Shown here one piece after another: positions 9,572-18,426 of a stretch of DNA of 64,000 bases. A model generated the notes under the pieces. That model saw only the letters and a list, made by a program, of their open reading frames with translations. It was not told where the DNA came from and ran no database searches. Origin of the DNA: Ancylothrix sp. D3o (lineage in GTDB: Bacteria > Cyanobacteriota > Cyanobacteriia > Cyanobacteriales > Oscillatoriaceae); contig NZ_JAMXEX010000009.1 in assembly GCF_025370775.1 (NCBI RefSeq), positions 49,432-113,431 of the forward strand, in the 5' to 3' direction. The position numbers and the translations under genes were made by a program. The first letter of the stretch is position 1, and every line of letters starts with the position of its first letter.

Positions 9572-10213
9572 CTAATTCAAAGCCAGCCATTTTTGAGCAT
9601 TGAGACGCTGAACAACGCCAAACACCATCAGATCGAGAGTAATTCTACGTTCATCAATTAAAAATGGCTCAACCGTGCTAGGTTTAGAACCGCTATCCGA
9701 GCAAGAAAACCCACGCGGCCCATTAATATCAGCCTTCGGGAAATAAAGGTTAAACTGACGCTTGCCATTTTGCCACCGGCCTATCACTTGCCAGCAGTCC
9801 TCAGCACTCATACCGACAACCGGAATTTTTTGCTTTTCCAAACTTACGAAAGCATCATCTAACCCTTGTTTAGCCAAAGCATTTTTCAGAGCCGGCAAAT
9901 AATCTTGCTGGATAAACTCTTCAAAAGGCTTATCCTCCAGCGCGGGTGCTTTTTCTTTTTTCGCTTTGGCCGGTGCAGCTTCCCCGTCTGCCGGTTTAGC
10001 TGCTGCTGCTTTCTTCGCTGCTGCCGGTTTGGCTGCGTTTACATTCGTTTCAGAAGAAACAGCGGTGGGATCTGGTGCATTTGCAGAAGGTAGAGCCGAA
10101 GCTTCTGGAGAGTCCGAAGAAGGCGCATTTTCCAGCGAAACACTGGGGGCCGTTTGGTCTGCCGTTGTTGGTGGTTGCTCAGGGGTGCCCTGATCTTTCG
10201 TTTCTTCTGACAT
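9572..10213 (-). CDS. DUF2996-type conserved cyanobacterial protein
   Basis: The start is placed at the ATG at 10213; the longer frame begins with a TTG that only overlaps the previous stop. The first ~95 residues are low-complexity, rich in Ala, Pro, Ser, Thr and Lys, and likely disordered. The C-terminal ~115 residues form the conserved domain: EEFIQQDYLPAL, a VVGMSAEDCWQVIGRW block, NLYFPKADINGPRGFSC, and a final RITLDLMVFGVVQRLNAQKWL. This matches my memory of DUF2996, a cyanobacterial family without known function. No signal peptide or membrane helix. It is last in a minus-strand run after threonine synthase and a sulfur-carrier protein, with only 50 bases to the latter, so it is probably co-transcribed. 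Confidence 0.8.
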   Translation of the reverse strand: MSEETKDQGTPEQPPTTADQTAPSVSLENAPSSDSPEASALPSANAPDPTAVSSETNVNAAKPAAAKKAAAAKPADGEAAPAKAKKEKAPALEDKPFEEFIQQDYLPALKNALAKQGLDDAFVSLEKQKIPVVGMSAEDCWQVIGRWQNGKRQFNLYFPKADINGPRGFSCSDSGSKPSTVEPFLIDERRITLDLMVFGVVQRLNAQKWLALN

Positions 10214-10263
10214 TTTTTTTGCCTGAGTTGTGAGATGAGTTCTGTTTTGAGATCCTACCAGGA

Positions 10264-10539
10264 TCAACCGCCGGCCACCGCAGGAACGATGCTCACTTCA
10301 TCCCCATCTTTAAGCGCGGTATCGGTGCCTTCCAAAAAGCGGATATCTTCGCTATTTACATACCAATTAACAAACCGGCGCGGTTGACCGCTTTCGTCAC
10401 AAAGTCTGGCTTTAATCCCCGGACAAGTTTGTTCAAGAGTTTCGATCAATTCCGAAATTGTACCCGCGCTACAGTCCACAGTGGCTTGATTGTTAGTTAA
10501 GTTTTGCAGAGGTGTGGGAATTAAAACTTTAATAGACAT
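10264..10539 (-). CDS. MoaD/ThiS-like ubiquitin-fold sulfur-carrier protein, second copy
   Basis: A 91-residue protein ending in VPAVAGG; the C-terminal Gly-Gly is what E1-like enzymes adenylate and convert to a thiocarboxylate. The beta-grasp pattern is visible: [11 protein letters not shown] at the start, a [13 protein letters not shown] helix, and a [11 protein letters not shown] end strand. Proteins of this type deliver sulfur for molybdopterin, thiamin, or (CysO/QbsE type) cysteine synthesis. Placed 92 bases after threonine synthase, it may serve an amino-acid-linked sulfur pathway; threonine synthase and cysteine synthase share the PLP fold, which makes this suggestive but unproven. A second paralogue lies upstream of thrC (12134-12394). 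The start ATG at 10539 is the first in frame. Confidence 0.85.
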   Translation of the reverse strand: MSIKVLIPTPLQNLTNNQATVDCSAGTISELIETLEQTCPGIKARLCDESGQPRRFVNWYVNSEDIRFLEGTDTALKDGDEVSIVPAVAGG

Positions 10540-10631
10540 GGTAATGATCAGTGGTTAGGGTTGTGTTTTTGCCGGCAGGCGTCTTTTTGCTTTTGCATTA
10601 TCAACGCCTACCGCCGCTTTGTTGTTTGAAA

Positions 10632-11945
10632 TTAAACTAAAACTTGTTGCCATTCGAGGCGGTCGAGGGTGCGTGAGCGTTCCCAGGCGCGCTCAAAGCT
10701 GTCCAGTTTTGGCTCAATCGTAAGCGGTTCGCCAATGTAGCCATGTACGGCTTCTTGGGTTTTGAGGCCGTTGCCGGTGATATAAACAACGGTGGTTTCT
10801 TCGGGGTCAATTTTACCAGCTTCCACCAATTTTTTGAGGGTGGCGATGGTGGTTCCACCGGCAGTTTCGGTAAAAATGCCTTCAGTTTCGGCTAATAATT
10901 TAATGCCTTCAATAATTTCGGCATCGGTGACAGATTCAATATTGCCGCCGGTTTTCTTGGCAATTTCTACAGCATAAATTCCATCAGCGGGGTTGCCAAT
11001 AGCAATCGATTTTGCAATGGTGCTGGGTTTGACCGGCTTGATAAAGTCTTTGTTTTCGCGGAAGGCGGTGGCGATGGGTGAGCAGCCTTCGGCTTGAGCA
11101 CCTGAAAAACGCACGGCTTTGTCTTCTACTAAGCCAACTTTGACGAATTCTTGGAAGCCTTTATAAATTTTGGTGAACAGCGAACCAGAAGCCAAGGGCG
11201 CAACGATATGATCTGGCAATTTCCAGCCTAGTTGTTCGGCGACTTCGTAGCCAAGGGTTTTTGAGCCTTCGGAATAATAAGGGCGTAAATTAATATTGAC
11301 AAATCCCCAACCTTGTGTATTTGCTACTTCACAGCAGAGTCGGTTTACTTGGTCATAGTTACCATGTACAGCCATAACCGTAGGGCCGTAGATCAGGGTT
11401 CCTAAGACTTTACCGGCTTCGAGGTCTGAGGGGATAAATACGCAGCATTCGAGGCCGGCGTGGGCGGCGATAGCGGCGGTGGAGTTGGCGAGGTTGCCGG
11501 TGCTGGCGCAGGATACGGTGGTAAAGCCTAGCTCTTTGGCGCGGGTGAGGGCGACTGAAACCACCCGGTCTTTAAAGCTGAGGGTTGGCATATTGACGGC
11601 ATCGTTTTTGATGTAGAGGTTTTTGATGCCGAGGCGACGGGCGAGGCGGTTAGCTTTTACCAGAGGCGTCATGCCGGTGCCGACGTCGATGGGGTTGTCG
11701 GTTTGCACCGGCAAAAAGTCACGATAACGCCAGATCGAGTTGGGGCCGGCTTGGATGGTTTCGCGGCTAACGCGAGAGCGGATACGTTCGTAGTCATATT
11801 TCACTTCCAGAGGCCCAAAACACAATTCGCAGACATGGGTAGCTGCGGCTTCGTATTCCGCTCCACATTCTTTACATTGCAGGCCGGTGAAACAAGCTGC
11901 GGTGGTGCCGGTGTGTTGGGTTTGTTTTTCAGTCGCCAGTGTCAT
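10632..11945 (-). CDS. thrC: Threonine synthase
   Basis: Converts O-phospho-L-homoserine to L-threonine using pyridoxal phosphate, in the cytoplasm. The protein (437 residues) starts with a short zinc-ribbon-like segment (CKECGAEY ... CELCFGP, four Cys at about residues 24-46) found in many class I threonine synthases. The PLP Lys lies in PTLSFKDR (about residue 123), followed by the substrate/phosphate loop SCASTGNLANST. The C-terminal GNGLKT loop also fits. The ATG at 11945 has GAGG about nine bases upstream. It is flanked by two MoaD/ThiS-like genes in the same direction, an arrangement discussed in the findings. Confidence 0.95.
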   Translation of the reverse strand: MTLATEKQTQHTGTTAACFTGLQCKECGAEYEAAATHVCELCFGPLEVKYDYERIRSRVSRETIQAGPNSIWRYRDFLPVQTDNPIDVGTGMTPLVKANRLARRLGIKNLYIKNDAVNMPTLSFKDRVVSVALTRAKELGFTTVSCASTGNLANSTAAIAAHAGLECCVFIPSDLEAGKVLGTLIYGPTVMAVHGNYDQVNRLCCEVANTQGWGFVNINLRPYYSEGSKTLGYEVAEQLGWKLPDHIVAPLASGSLFTKIYKGFQEFVKVGLVEDKAVRFSGAQAEGCSPIATAFRENKDFIKPVKPSTIAKSIAIGNPADGIYAVEIAKKTGGNIESVTDAEIIEGIKLLAETEGIFTETAGGTTIATLKKLVEAGKIDPEETTVVYITGNGLKTQEAVHGYIGEPLTIEPKLDSFERAWERSRTLDRLEWQQVLV

Positions 11946-12133
11946 TGGTGAAACCTCTGTCAGTGTAATAGCTCTACGGTTTTGGGGGGTAACCCAATCT
12001 CAAGACAAAAAGATAGTAACACAGCCTACCAATCGCGTCAAACATACCCGACTTTTTTTGTCGGGATTTGTCCATTGCTGATTAGTCAAAGAAAAAAAAC
12101 GGGAGTTTGGGGGGTGGGGAAAAAATTTTTGGC

Positions 12134-12394
12134 TTATCCCCCACTCACCGGCGGAATAAGAACAACCTCATCACCTTCTTGTAGTAGAGTTTCAGGGCAA
12201 ACAAATTCCAAATTAACCCCGAAACGAGTAACGCTGCGCCATTTTTCGAGATCGGGGTGTTCGCGGAGGATGTAGTCAAGAACAGCTTCCACTGGACTAC
12301 CGGCCGGTAGTTGCAGCTTTATTTCCGGTACTCCGTAGGCTTCTTGATAAGCCGCAAAAAGTTTAACCGTCAGGGAAATTAAATTTTCCGACAT
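12134..12394 (-). CDS. MoaD/ThiS-like ubiquitin-fold sulfur-carrier protein, first copy
   Basis: The ATG at 12394 (MSENLISLTV) is preferred to a TTG eight codons upstream. The 86-residue product has the beta-grasp layout: an N-terminal strand LTVKLFAAYQEAYG, a helix SPVEAVLDYILREHP, and an end QEGDEVVLIPPVSGG with the terminal Gly-Gly needed for thiocarboxylation. VVLIPPVSGG is close to the end of molybdopterin synthase small subunits, so MoaD is the simplest reading; no moaE, moeB or other cofactor gene is nearby. It precedes thrC by 188 bases on the same strand. The two carriers in this cluster share the C-terminal signature but differ elsewhere. Confidence 0.82.
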   Translation of the reverse strand: MSENLISLTVKLFAAYQEAYGVPEIKLQLPAGSPVEAVLDYILREHPDLEKWRSVTRFGVNLEFVCPETLLQEGDEVVLIPPVSGG

Positions 12395-12480
12395 ATTAAT
12401 ACACCAATAACAAAGCAATCTTATATTAAGTTTTCTGCGGCTACCAACTCACAGAACTATACTCCAGCTTTGAATTGATT

Positions 12481-14805
12481 TTAATTTTGCCCTTTTGTGC
12501 CTTGTAGCAAACAGCGCAAAGTTCCTAAATTAATAAACTGTTCTTCCAAAGCCGGCACCTCAATTTCAAAGCGGCAAAAACCCTCTTGATATTTCACCTC
12601 AGCATTATACTTTCCTGGGAGAATATTCTCTAAATAAAATTCTCCCAAATTGCCTAAAGGCGACATCATTTCCTTATCCCCAACTTTTACCCGTAATTCT
12701 CCATAGCTGGGAGAAATTGATTTGCCTGTAGCATCTTCAATCAAAATTTTACCCACAAAATTTTGTACTTTAACTAAACCAAATTCAACAATTCCCCCAG
12801 CGCGCGTAGGAACCGCCACATTTTGAGAGGATTTATCAATCGTATAATTTAAAGGGATATCCTCAGTAGTAATACTAATGCGATTACTGTAATAAGGCAG
12901 CAAATTTGTTACGACTAAATTTCCCTGGGAATTAGTCCTGCCAACTTCATTATTATTTAAGTAAACTCGCACTCCCTCAATACCGGGTACTCTCACCAGC
13001 ACATAGCTATTTTCTAAAGGACGAGATAAGAAAGGAGAACCCCCAATCCATGCCACACCTCCAGCAGCATTCAGCGATAGAGAATTATTATCACCCGCAT
13101 TGTAGTAATTCAATTCATAGCGTCCGAAATTCGTCTGATAAAGCAATGTAGCATCGTTTGTATTCACCTCATTTTGAGTTTGGGCGCGCAAGCGATAACC
13201 AAAACCATTATTACTAGAAAGCGGGTTTTCTAAACTGGCAGTAATTGTAGCCTGATCATTTTGATTTTGATAACCAATACTGCCGCTCGTGTTATTTCCA
13301 AAAAAGTAAGATAATCCCACATAAAGGCTATTATCTAATCCTTGGCTCGGCTGGTTAGCCTGACTTGCAGAAATAAACACATTCATCTTAGGAGCAACAC
13401 GAATGCTGCTGAATAAAGACAAGCGATTACGAAACTCGTCTTCATCCCTAAGTTTACTAGCGGAATACTGGGCTGTTAAACTCCCAATATTACCCAAGGG
13501 TAAACCAACTTGGACGCTAGTTTCTAACAGCGGTCTATCTGTAGTTGTATCCAAGCTAGAATGAGCATAATGGCTGCTAAAAGTGCGAACAGCCCCACTA
13601 AAACTAAACCCCGTTGCTATATAAGAATAACCCAATAAACCGGCATAACCATTCAATCCTTCTGAGCTACTAGCGGCGGCTGCTAAATCAAAAGTACCTA
13701 GAGAAGTTCTAAGCGTCATATCTCCGCCGCCACTGATTAAATTAGATGTCGCTTCCAGACGCATCCCAGCCGTCAAAGAGTCTGTTAAACCTTGGCGATA
13801 GCGGCTCGAAAAAGCCAAGGAATCATAACTAAAACTCTCATTGAGGCTGTTTCTAATAAAACCCAAATTAAAGCTATAATCAGAAAGCCCGACTTGGAGA
13901 ATCCCCGGCGAAAAATAAAACGGGGTTGTAATTTCTTGTTCTCTGCCAAAAGCATCACGGATAATTAACCGCGTTGTACTGCTACCGGCAGGAATTGGTA
14001 AATTTCTCAGTTCAAATTGTCCGGGGGGTAGTTGTTCACGACGTAACAAAACTCCATTAGAATAAACTTCAACAGTAGAAGGCGTTGTCACCGCACCTTG
14101 TAAGCCAAAGGGCTGTGTGGTAGTCAAATAAGGATCGAGACTAAAATCACGGGTAAAACTGATTCCCCCAATTAAAGAACTACCTCCTAAATTTCCCATT
14201 TGAGTGAAAGTATCTCCGACAACCCAGCGGTTGAGAGCATCGGGATTTCTGAGGGTTAAATTTGTTAAGCCTCGTGTAAAATTGCCTTCGGAACTGCCAG
14301 AAAAACTGCTATAAAGCAAGTTATTTTTGCTTGCTAAACCAATCTCACCAAACGCCGAAAGGCTCCTCGTGTTTTCCTGTAAATCGCGGGCGTTGATAGA
14401 GTAGTTTAAGAAGGCGCTGGTGTCTTGGGTATAAATGACGCCGGTGGGGCGTTTTTGCTGGACATCGCGGATAGTTGTACCTAGTAAACCACTGGCTGCT
14501 GTTATTCGCAACGCTAAGGCTTTTTCGTCTAATTCATAAGTGATAGTCGGGGCAAGAGAAGCAAGGGAAATATAAGTTTCGCCTTCGATTATTTCTTCTT
14601 TGCCGGGGGGTAAAGTTAAACCGCTTTTTTGCAAATCAGAGACTGGGATGAGTACGTCATTAGGGCGGAGGATAATTAAGACTTGCCCCTTTGATACTAA
14701 ATTAATAGTCAGGTCAAAAAAAGCACGTTGATCTGAGGCTGCAAAGGCTAATGTCGGGGAAATTACCAACGCTAATACTGCCCCAACAACTATAGGAAGC
14801 TGCAT
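12481..14805 (-). CDS. Outer-membrane usher of a chaperone-usher pilus (FimD/PapC superfamily, Csu-like)
   Basis: A 774-residue protein with a signal peptide (hydrophobic core then Ala-Phe-Ala-Ala). The usher forms the outer-membrane pore that accepts chaperone-bound subunits and lets the pilus grow. Visible features: a short N-terminal periplasmic domain, a FSPGILQVGLSDYSFNLGF element that opens the barrel region, long alternating beta-strands through about residue 590, and C-terminal Ig-like domains with GVRVYLNNNEVGRTNSQGNLVV and a late Cys pair. It is shorter than classical FimD, as usual for archaic ushers. Its ATG overlaps the stop of the upstream subunit gene as TAATG, showing translational coupling. 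Pairing with a spore-coat-U subunit and a PapD-like chaperone makes the assignment firm. Confidence 0.88.
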   Translation of the reverse strand: MQLPIVVGAVLALVISPTLAFAASDQRAFFDLTINLVSKGQVLIILRPNDVLIPVSDLQKSGLTLPPGKEEIIEGETYISLASLAPTITYELDEKALALRITAASGLLGTTIRDVQQKRPTGVIYTQDTSAFLNYSINARDLQENTRSLSAFGEIGLASKNNLLYSSFSGSSEGNFTRGLTNLTLRNPDALNRWVVGDTFTQMGNLGGSSLIGGISFTRDFSLDPYLTTTQPFGLQGAVTTPSTVEVYSNGVLLRREQLPPGQFELRNLPIPAGSSTTRLIIRDAFGREQEITTPFYFSPGILQVGLSDYSFNLGFIRNSLNESFSYDSLAFSSRYRQGLTDSLTAGMRLEATSNLISGGGDMTLRTSLGTFDLAAAASSSEGLNGYAGLLGYSYIATGFSFSGAVRTFSSHYAHSSLDTTTDRPLLETSVQVGLPLGNIGSLTAQYSASKLRDEDEFRNRLSLFSSIRVAPKMNVFISASQANQPSQGLDNSLYVGLSYFFGNNTSGSIGYQNQNDQATITASLENPLSSNNGFGYRLRAQTQNEVNTNDATLLYQTNFGRYELNYYNAGDNNSLSLNAAGGVAWIGGSPFLSRPLENSYVLVRVPGIEGVRVYLNNNEVGRTNSQGNLVVTNLLPYYSNRISITTEDIPLNYTIDKSSQNVAVPTRAGGIVEFGLVKVQNFVGKILIEDATGKSISPSYGELRVKVGDKEMMSPLGNLGEFYLENILPGKYNAEVKYQEGFCRFEIEVPALEEQFINLGTLRCLLQGTKGQN

Positions 14806-15287
14806 TAAAAGTTGATTGTAATATTGATGATATCTGTATAAGTACCAGCCCTAACATTTTGACCGGCAGGAATTGCCCCCTGAATCGGGAGAGTAACTGT
14901 TAATACATTATTCCTGACAATAGTTGTGGTGCCATTCGTTCCGTCGCCCCAAATAATCGTTCTACTGGCATCCGTAAAAATATTATAATTGAGCGATTCG
15001 TTGGCATTATTCCGCATTTGCCTGGGGTTAAAAGTTGGGGCATTTCCCCTAGTTAAGCTGGTAGTAACTGACTGCACTGTTGAATTTCCGGGGGATGTGC
15101 AAGCAATCTGCAAACTGCTGGATGCCGTTAGGGGAGTAGTGGAAAAAACATCGTAGAAGCCAAAGTTTAATGGTGAGGGTGTGATGGTACAACTGCGGTT
15201 TGGATTTTGAGCAAAACCGGGCAAGGTTGCTGCTAAATTAGTGGTGATCACCACTCCTGCAAAAACTAAAATTTCTTTGAGCTTCAT
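14805..15287 (-). CDS. Spore coat U (SCPU) domain pilus subunit
   Basis: A 160-residue secreted protein. The signal peptide ends near Gly-Phe-Ala-Gln. The mature part has the SCPU pattern: SCTITPSPLNFGFYDVFSTTP, an internal Cys (IACTS) able to bond with the first, LNYNIFTDASRTIIWGDGT, and the closing AGQNVRAGTYTDIINITINF. SCPU domains form the rod or tip of archaic (sigma) chaperone-usher pili such as Acinetobacter Csu. It lies between the chaperone (120 bases upstream) and the usher (coupled, TAATG). A second, related subunit lies upstream at 16356-16915 and is frameshifted; this copy is intact. Confidence 0.87.
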   Translation of the reverse strand: MKLKEILVFAGVVITTNLAATLPGFAQNPNRSCTITPSPLNFGFYDVFSTTPLTASSSLQIACTSPGNSTVQSVTTSLTRGNAPTFNPRQMRNNANESLNYNIFTDASRTIIWGDGTNGTTTIVRNNVLTVTLPIQGAIPAGQNVRAGTYTDIINITINF

Positions 15288-15407
15288 AAAATTTTTGTTG
15301 TTGGTTTTTTAGGATAATAAAAGCCGAAGGGCACGAAAAAACAGCCATGAAAATTTAAACTTTATTTCAGGTATAATTAGAGGGTATTGATAGCTTGAGG
15401 AAAGTAA

Positions 15408-16208
15408 TTATTTACAAACTCCGTTAGGAGTTTCTATTTTCTCGGTGAAATTTAGCGGCTTTCCCTGTTCTGGATCGATTTGTACTTCCACTCCCACAGA
15501 CGTGATAGCGCTGCAATTTTCTTGAGGTAATTCTTCTTGAAAATTTCTCCGGCTGCCGGCCAAAATATAACCACCGCCCAAGTCGCCTTGAAACATGACT
15601 TTTCCGGCTGAATCGTAACCTTTAATAGCAATAGAAGATGTTAAAAGATGCACGTTTCCGGTGCTGCTAACAACCAAGGAAACTTTATTTTTCTGCACTG
15701 TTAATTGGTCAATTTTACCATCTTTAATCGGTTGAGCCGGTGCGACAAAAATGGGAATGCCAACTCGGACTAATAAGTTAAGCTGAACTCCTTGGCTTGG
15801 CGGGGGCGTTTCTCCTTGAGTTCCTGGGGTTGGCAACTGTTGTATAAAGACTCGATAAGTACGCTCTTTTGTAGTTGGAGGAACCCTCGTTCCTACGCGC
15901 AGCAAGCGTGTTTCTCCTCCAGCCATTTCAAATAGTTGGGGAAATGCAATCACATCCTGGGTTTCACTAAGCTGCATTTCTCCTTGTTCGTTTTGCTCCC
16001 AAGCGCTTACGGAGAGTTGGAAGCGTTGCCGGTTGGGGCTTTCATTTGTGATTTGGAGTTCTTGGCTCTGAGCAGAACCGCCCAAATAAACTCGAATTGG
16101 CAGAACACTAAAGGACTGTGCAAGCGCAGGTTTTGGGTTGCCGAGTGCCCACCCTCCCCACAGCAGTGCTGCTAGGGCTATGCTTTGAAAACGGTACTTA
16201 AATAACAA
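15408..16208 (-). CDS. Periplasmic pilus chaperone (PapD-like)
   Basis: Chaperones of this family hold unfolded pilus subunits in the periplasm and pass them to the usher. The longest frame starts with TTG at 16265, but a TTG at 16208 follows GGAG by six bases and gives a clean signal peptide (Phe-Lys-Tyr-Arg, hydrophobic core, ALAQ), so it is preferred; neither is an ATG. The mature protein has the two Ig-like domains: SVLPIRVYLGGSAQSQELQITN at the start, the FPQLFEMAGGETRLLRVG motif where other chaperones have PP..P..Q..R, an ERTYRVFIQQLP strand ending domain 1, and domain 2 with two Cys near the end. The neighbours on both sides are SCPU subunit genes. Confidence 0.82.
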   Translation of the reverse strand: MLFKYRFQSIALAALLWGGWALGNPKPALAQSFSVLPIRVYLGGSAQSQELQITNESPNRQRFQLSVSAWEQNEQGEMQLSETQDVIAFPQLFEMAGGETRLLRVGTRVPPTTKERTYRVFIQQLPTPGTQGETPPPSQGVQLNLLVRVGIPIFVAPAQPIKDGKIDQLTVQKNKVSLVVSSTGNVHLLTSSIAIKGYDSAGKVMFQGDLGGGYILAGSRRNFQEELPQENCSAITSVGVEVQIDPEQGKPLNFTEKIETPNGVCK

Positions 16209-16355
16209 AGCCAAACTCCACTCAACAGTTAATACTAGGTAAGCAAGTTTACATAGTGTACCCAAGACTGAAAACAGACTAAAGATAGAACATCCTCAGC
16301 CTGTTTTCACTAAATTGTCGTATTAGCTTGGGAAGAAATTTTTCCTCAAAGCAAA

Positions 16356-16915
16356 CTAATAGTTAACTGTGATATTCACTGTATCCGTGTAAGCGCCGCC
16401 AGGGATATCTTGACCTGCTGGTATTTGACCGTAGATTACGATAGCGCTGGAGCCTGCTGTGAGAGCGCTAGTTCGAGAAGTTGAGGTATCAGGGACAACG
16501 CCGTTAGTAGCACCAGTCCCCCACACTGAAGTACGGCCAGTATCTTTATAAAGCTGATATCCCAAGAAGTTTGTCCCCTGTGCCATCCGGCGGGTGGTAT
16601 TGAAGTTTTGGCCATTGTCCAAGTCGATAGAAGTTGGCCTTACCCCCGGAGTACAGAAAACAGGTAACGCAGTTTGTGCATTCAGAGCAGCGGTTTCATT
16701 GGCAGTCACAGGGTCATACTGGCCAAAAGGCAAAGTTAGCCCACTAGGGTTAATTCTACAGTTGCCTTGAACGGTGGCTGTGACTTTAGCGTACCTGTAG
16801 CAGGAGAGACTTGAGCGAAAACCGGCCCACTCACAGCCAAAGTAGTTAAAAGTGCGGTACCGGCAGAGAGGGCCAAAGGATTGCGGAAAAGGGATTGAAG
16901 AGATTTTAAGTTCAT
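16356..16915 (-). pseudogene. Frameshifted SCPU-domain pilus subunit
   Basis: The ATG at 16915 opens a good signal peptide (Lys-containing start, hydrophobic core, GPVFAQ) which then runs into a stop at about 16736. The SCPU domain continues in another frame: YAKVTATVQGNCRINPSGL, then DLDNGQNF, QLYKDTGRTSVWGTG and the closing GGAYTDTVNITVNY. Adding one base in the short run at 16785-16787 (AAA on the coding strand) joins the two parts into 186 residues, a normal length. So either the gene is inactivated by a one-base deletion, the A-run is mis-assembled, or slippage restores the frame. It is the first gene of the pilus operon and the only defective one. Confidence 0.75.
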
Positions 16916-17302
16916 AACCTATTGCACCTGGGATCTTTTTGGGGATATTAAAAGAGTTACTCAGAGTCTGCCGCTGTTCTTGAGTTTGTGGCTCAATCGG
17001 TCTGAGGCGGCTTTTTTGCTCTCAGGCTTTCAGTGGTTTTGCAGAAAACTGCTGAGTACCCTCGAACTTTCACCGCTATCTCTCCGTGTTTTCACTATCC
17101 TACTTTAGGAATACTTAAATAGCTCTACGGATTGATTATTTTACAAAAAGAATATATAACCTCCGCAAAATCTCTTACTTTTGAGGGATTGTGCAAAGTT
17201 TCGGTAAAGTTAAGCGTTGATCAAAGCGGCCCAAGAACAACCGATCAGGGCATTAAAAAATGGCCCCATAATTGATATGTTTGGTTGATTTTGGAATTGA
17301 AC
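16916..17302. other. Upstream region of the pilus operon
   Basis: A/T-rich spacer upstream of the frameshifted subunit gene. It should hold the pilus operon promoter, but no single -10/-35 pair stands out. No gene was recognised. Confidence 0.5.
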
Positions 17303-17339
17303 AAAAAAAAATAACCTGTTACTTGAAACTTGTAACAGG
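17303..17339 (-). terminator. Intrinsic terminator of the 205-aa stress-protein gene
   Basis: Minus strand: CCTGTTAC and GTAACAGG (8-bp stem, 9-nt loop) followed by TTATTTTTTTT. It lies about 120 bases after the stop of the YflT-like gene at 17458. Confidence 0.78.
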
Positions 17340-17457
17340 CTCTCCTACCCAGGTTTTGAGGTTTTGTCCTCAAATTTTTTGCTTTGACAAAAGTAAGGTT
17401 TTGTGGTATGAGGCGGAAACTAACCTTGACCGTTGCGATGGGCAAACTTTGATTTTT

Positions 17458-18075
17458 TTAGGAATTTTCTGTATTAATTTTAGTTTTTCTAATATCCTCT
17501 CGCGGATCAACGCTTGTGGTGGCAAATTGTGGGCCCACCGGCGCATTGCTGGGGCTATCATAAATGGCCCATTCTTGGATACCACGCAAGCTTAAGATTA
17601 ATTCGGCTTGGTTAATTTCCTTTGCTGTTCCTTCCACCATTATTAAATAGTGTCCGTGCGAAACTAGCTGATTGTAAATGTGGGCCCGTTGTTCGGGGAT
17701 ACCTAAACCCGTGAGTGATCCTATTAAACTGCCGGTGGCTGCACCAATGACTGCCCCGGAAACGGTAGCTGTGAGGGTGGTAGCTAAGGCACCGGCAGCC
17801 AATACCGGCCCTACCCCCGGAACAGCTAAGGCAGCGGCGCCGATGAATAAACCTGTGGCGGTTCCTAGTGCACCACCGGCAAGGGCACCGGTTTTTGCGC
17901 CTGTGGCAAGTTCTGTAGCACTGCTGGCATTTGTTTGTGGGTTGGGGGAGTTTTTGGCAACAATAGAAACTTTTTCCATGCTAAAGCCAGAAGCTTTGAG
18001 TTCTTGGAGGGCATCTTCGGCTTCGTTTCGGGTTAAAAATACTCCAATGGCTCGGCTGTGCCGGTTGATTTGCAT
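17458..18075 (-). CDS. YflT-like general stress protein with glycine-zipper (single module)
   Basis: Residues 8-45 (AIGVFLTRNEAEDALQEL ... VSIVAKN) match the N-terminal domain of the heat-induced YflT/GSP17M family. The middle (about 55-140) alternates Gly and Ala in the manner of glycine-zipper membrane segments (GALAGGALGTATG, TVSGAVIGAATGSLIGSL). A third part has GIPEQRAHIYNQLVSHGHYLIMVEG and ends in an acidic tail. The protein is probably membrane-associated and stress-related; the precise role is unknown. It is a paralogue of the next gene upstream, which holds two copies of the same module. Confidence 0.78.
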   Translation of the reverse strand: MQINRHSRAIGVFLTRNEAEDALQELKASGFSMEKVSIVAKNSPNPQTNASSATELATGAKTGALAGGALGTATGLFIGAAALAVPGVGPVLAAGALATTLTATVSGAVIGAATGSLIGSLTGLGIPEQRAHIYNQLVSHGHYLIMVEGTAKEINQAELILSLRGIQEWAIYDSPSNAPVGPQFATTSVDPREDIRKTKINTENS

Positions 18076-18426
18076 AGTTGAGTTTGCTTTTTTGCAGCTA
18101 ATGACTGAGAATTTTTAAACAGCTTTTCTTAATAGTTTTATTTATTTAATTTTGGGAGGTTGGGGATTTTTTTTCATCCGTCTTTTGGAATAATTTAAAA
18201 CTGAGTAGGCCGGTTGAAGAGGGGCTACAGGTTAGTTTCGCGTCGCCATGAGGGAAATAAAACAGAATCCGGGGGTTAACCATTTAATTCTCTATTAAAG
18301 CCGCCGATTAAAATCAGCGTCTACAGGAATAAAACCCCCGGAGGGGGTTAGCTGTTTAATTAGATAGTCCGTAGGACTTTGTGCGGGTAGCCACTCTTTA
18401 ACCGGTGGTTACTTATTAGATGACCC
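18076..18426. repeat. Intergenic region with short palindromic repeats
   Basis: It contains several small palindromes: ACCCCCGGAGGGGGT, AGTCCGTAGGACT and AACCGGTGGTT, and a CCGCCGATTAAAATCAGCG segment that resembles dispersed repeat units of filamentous cyanobacteria. No gene was recognised. The repeat origin is an inference. Confidence 0.4.

Noticed and set aside
9572..10267. TTG start of the DUF2996 gene overlapping the sulfur-carrier stop
   Set aside because: The first 18 codons translate spacer sequence; the ATG at 10213 starts the family-like N-terminus.
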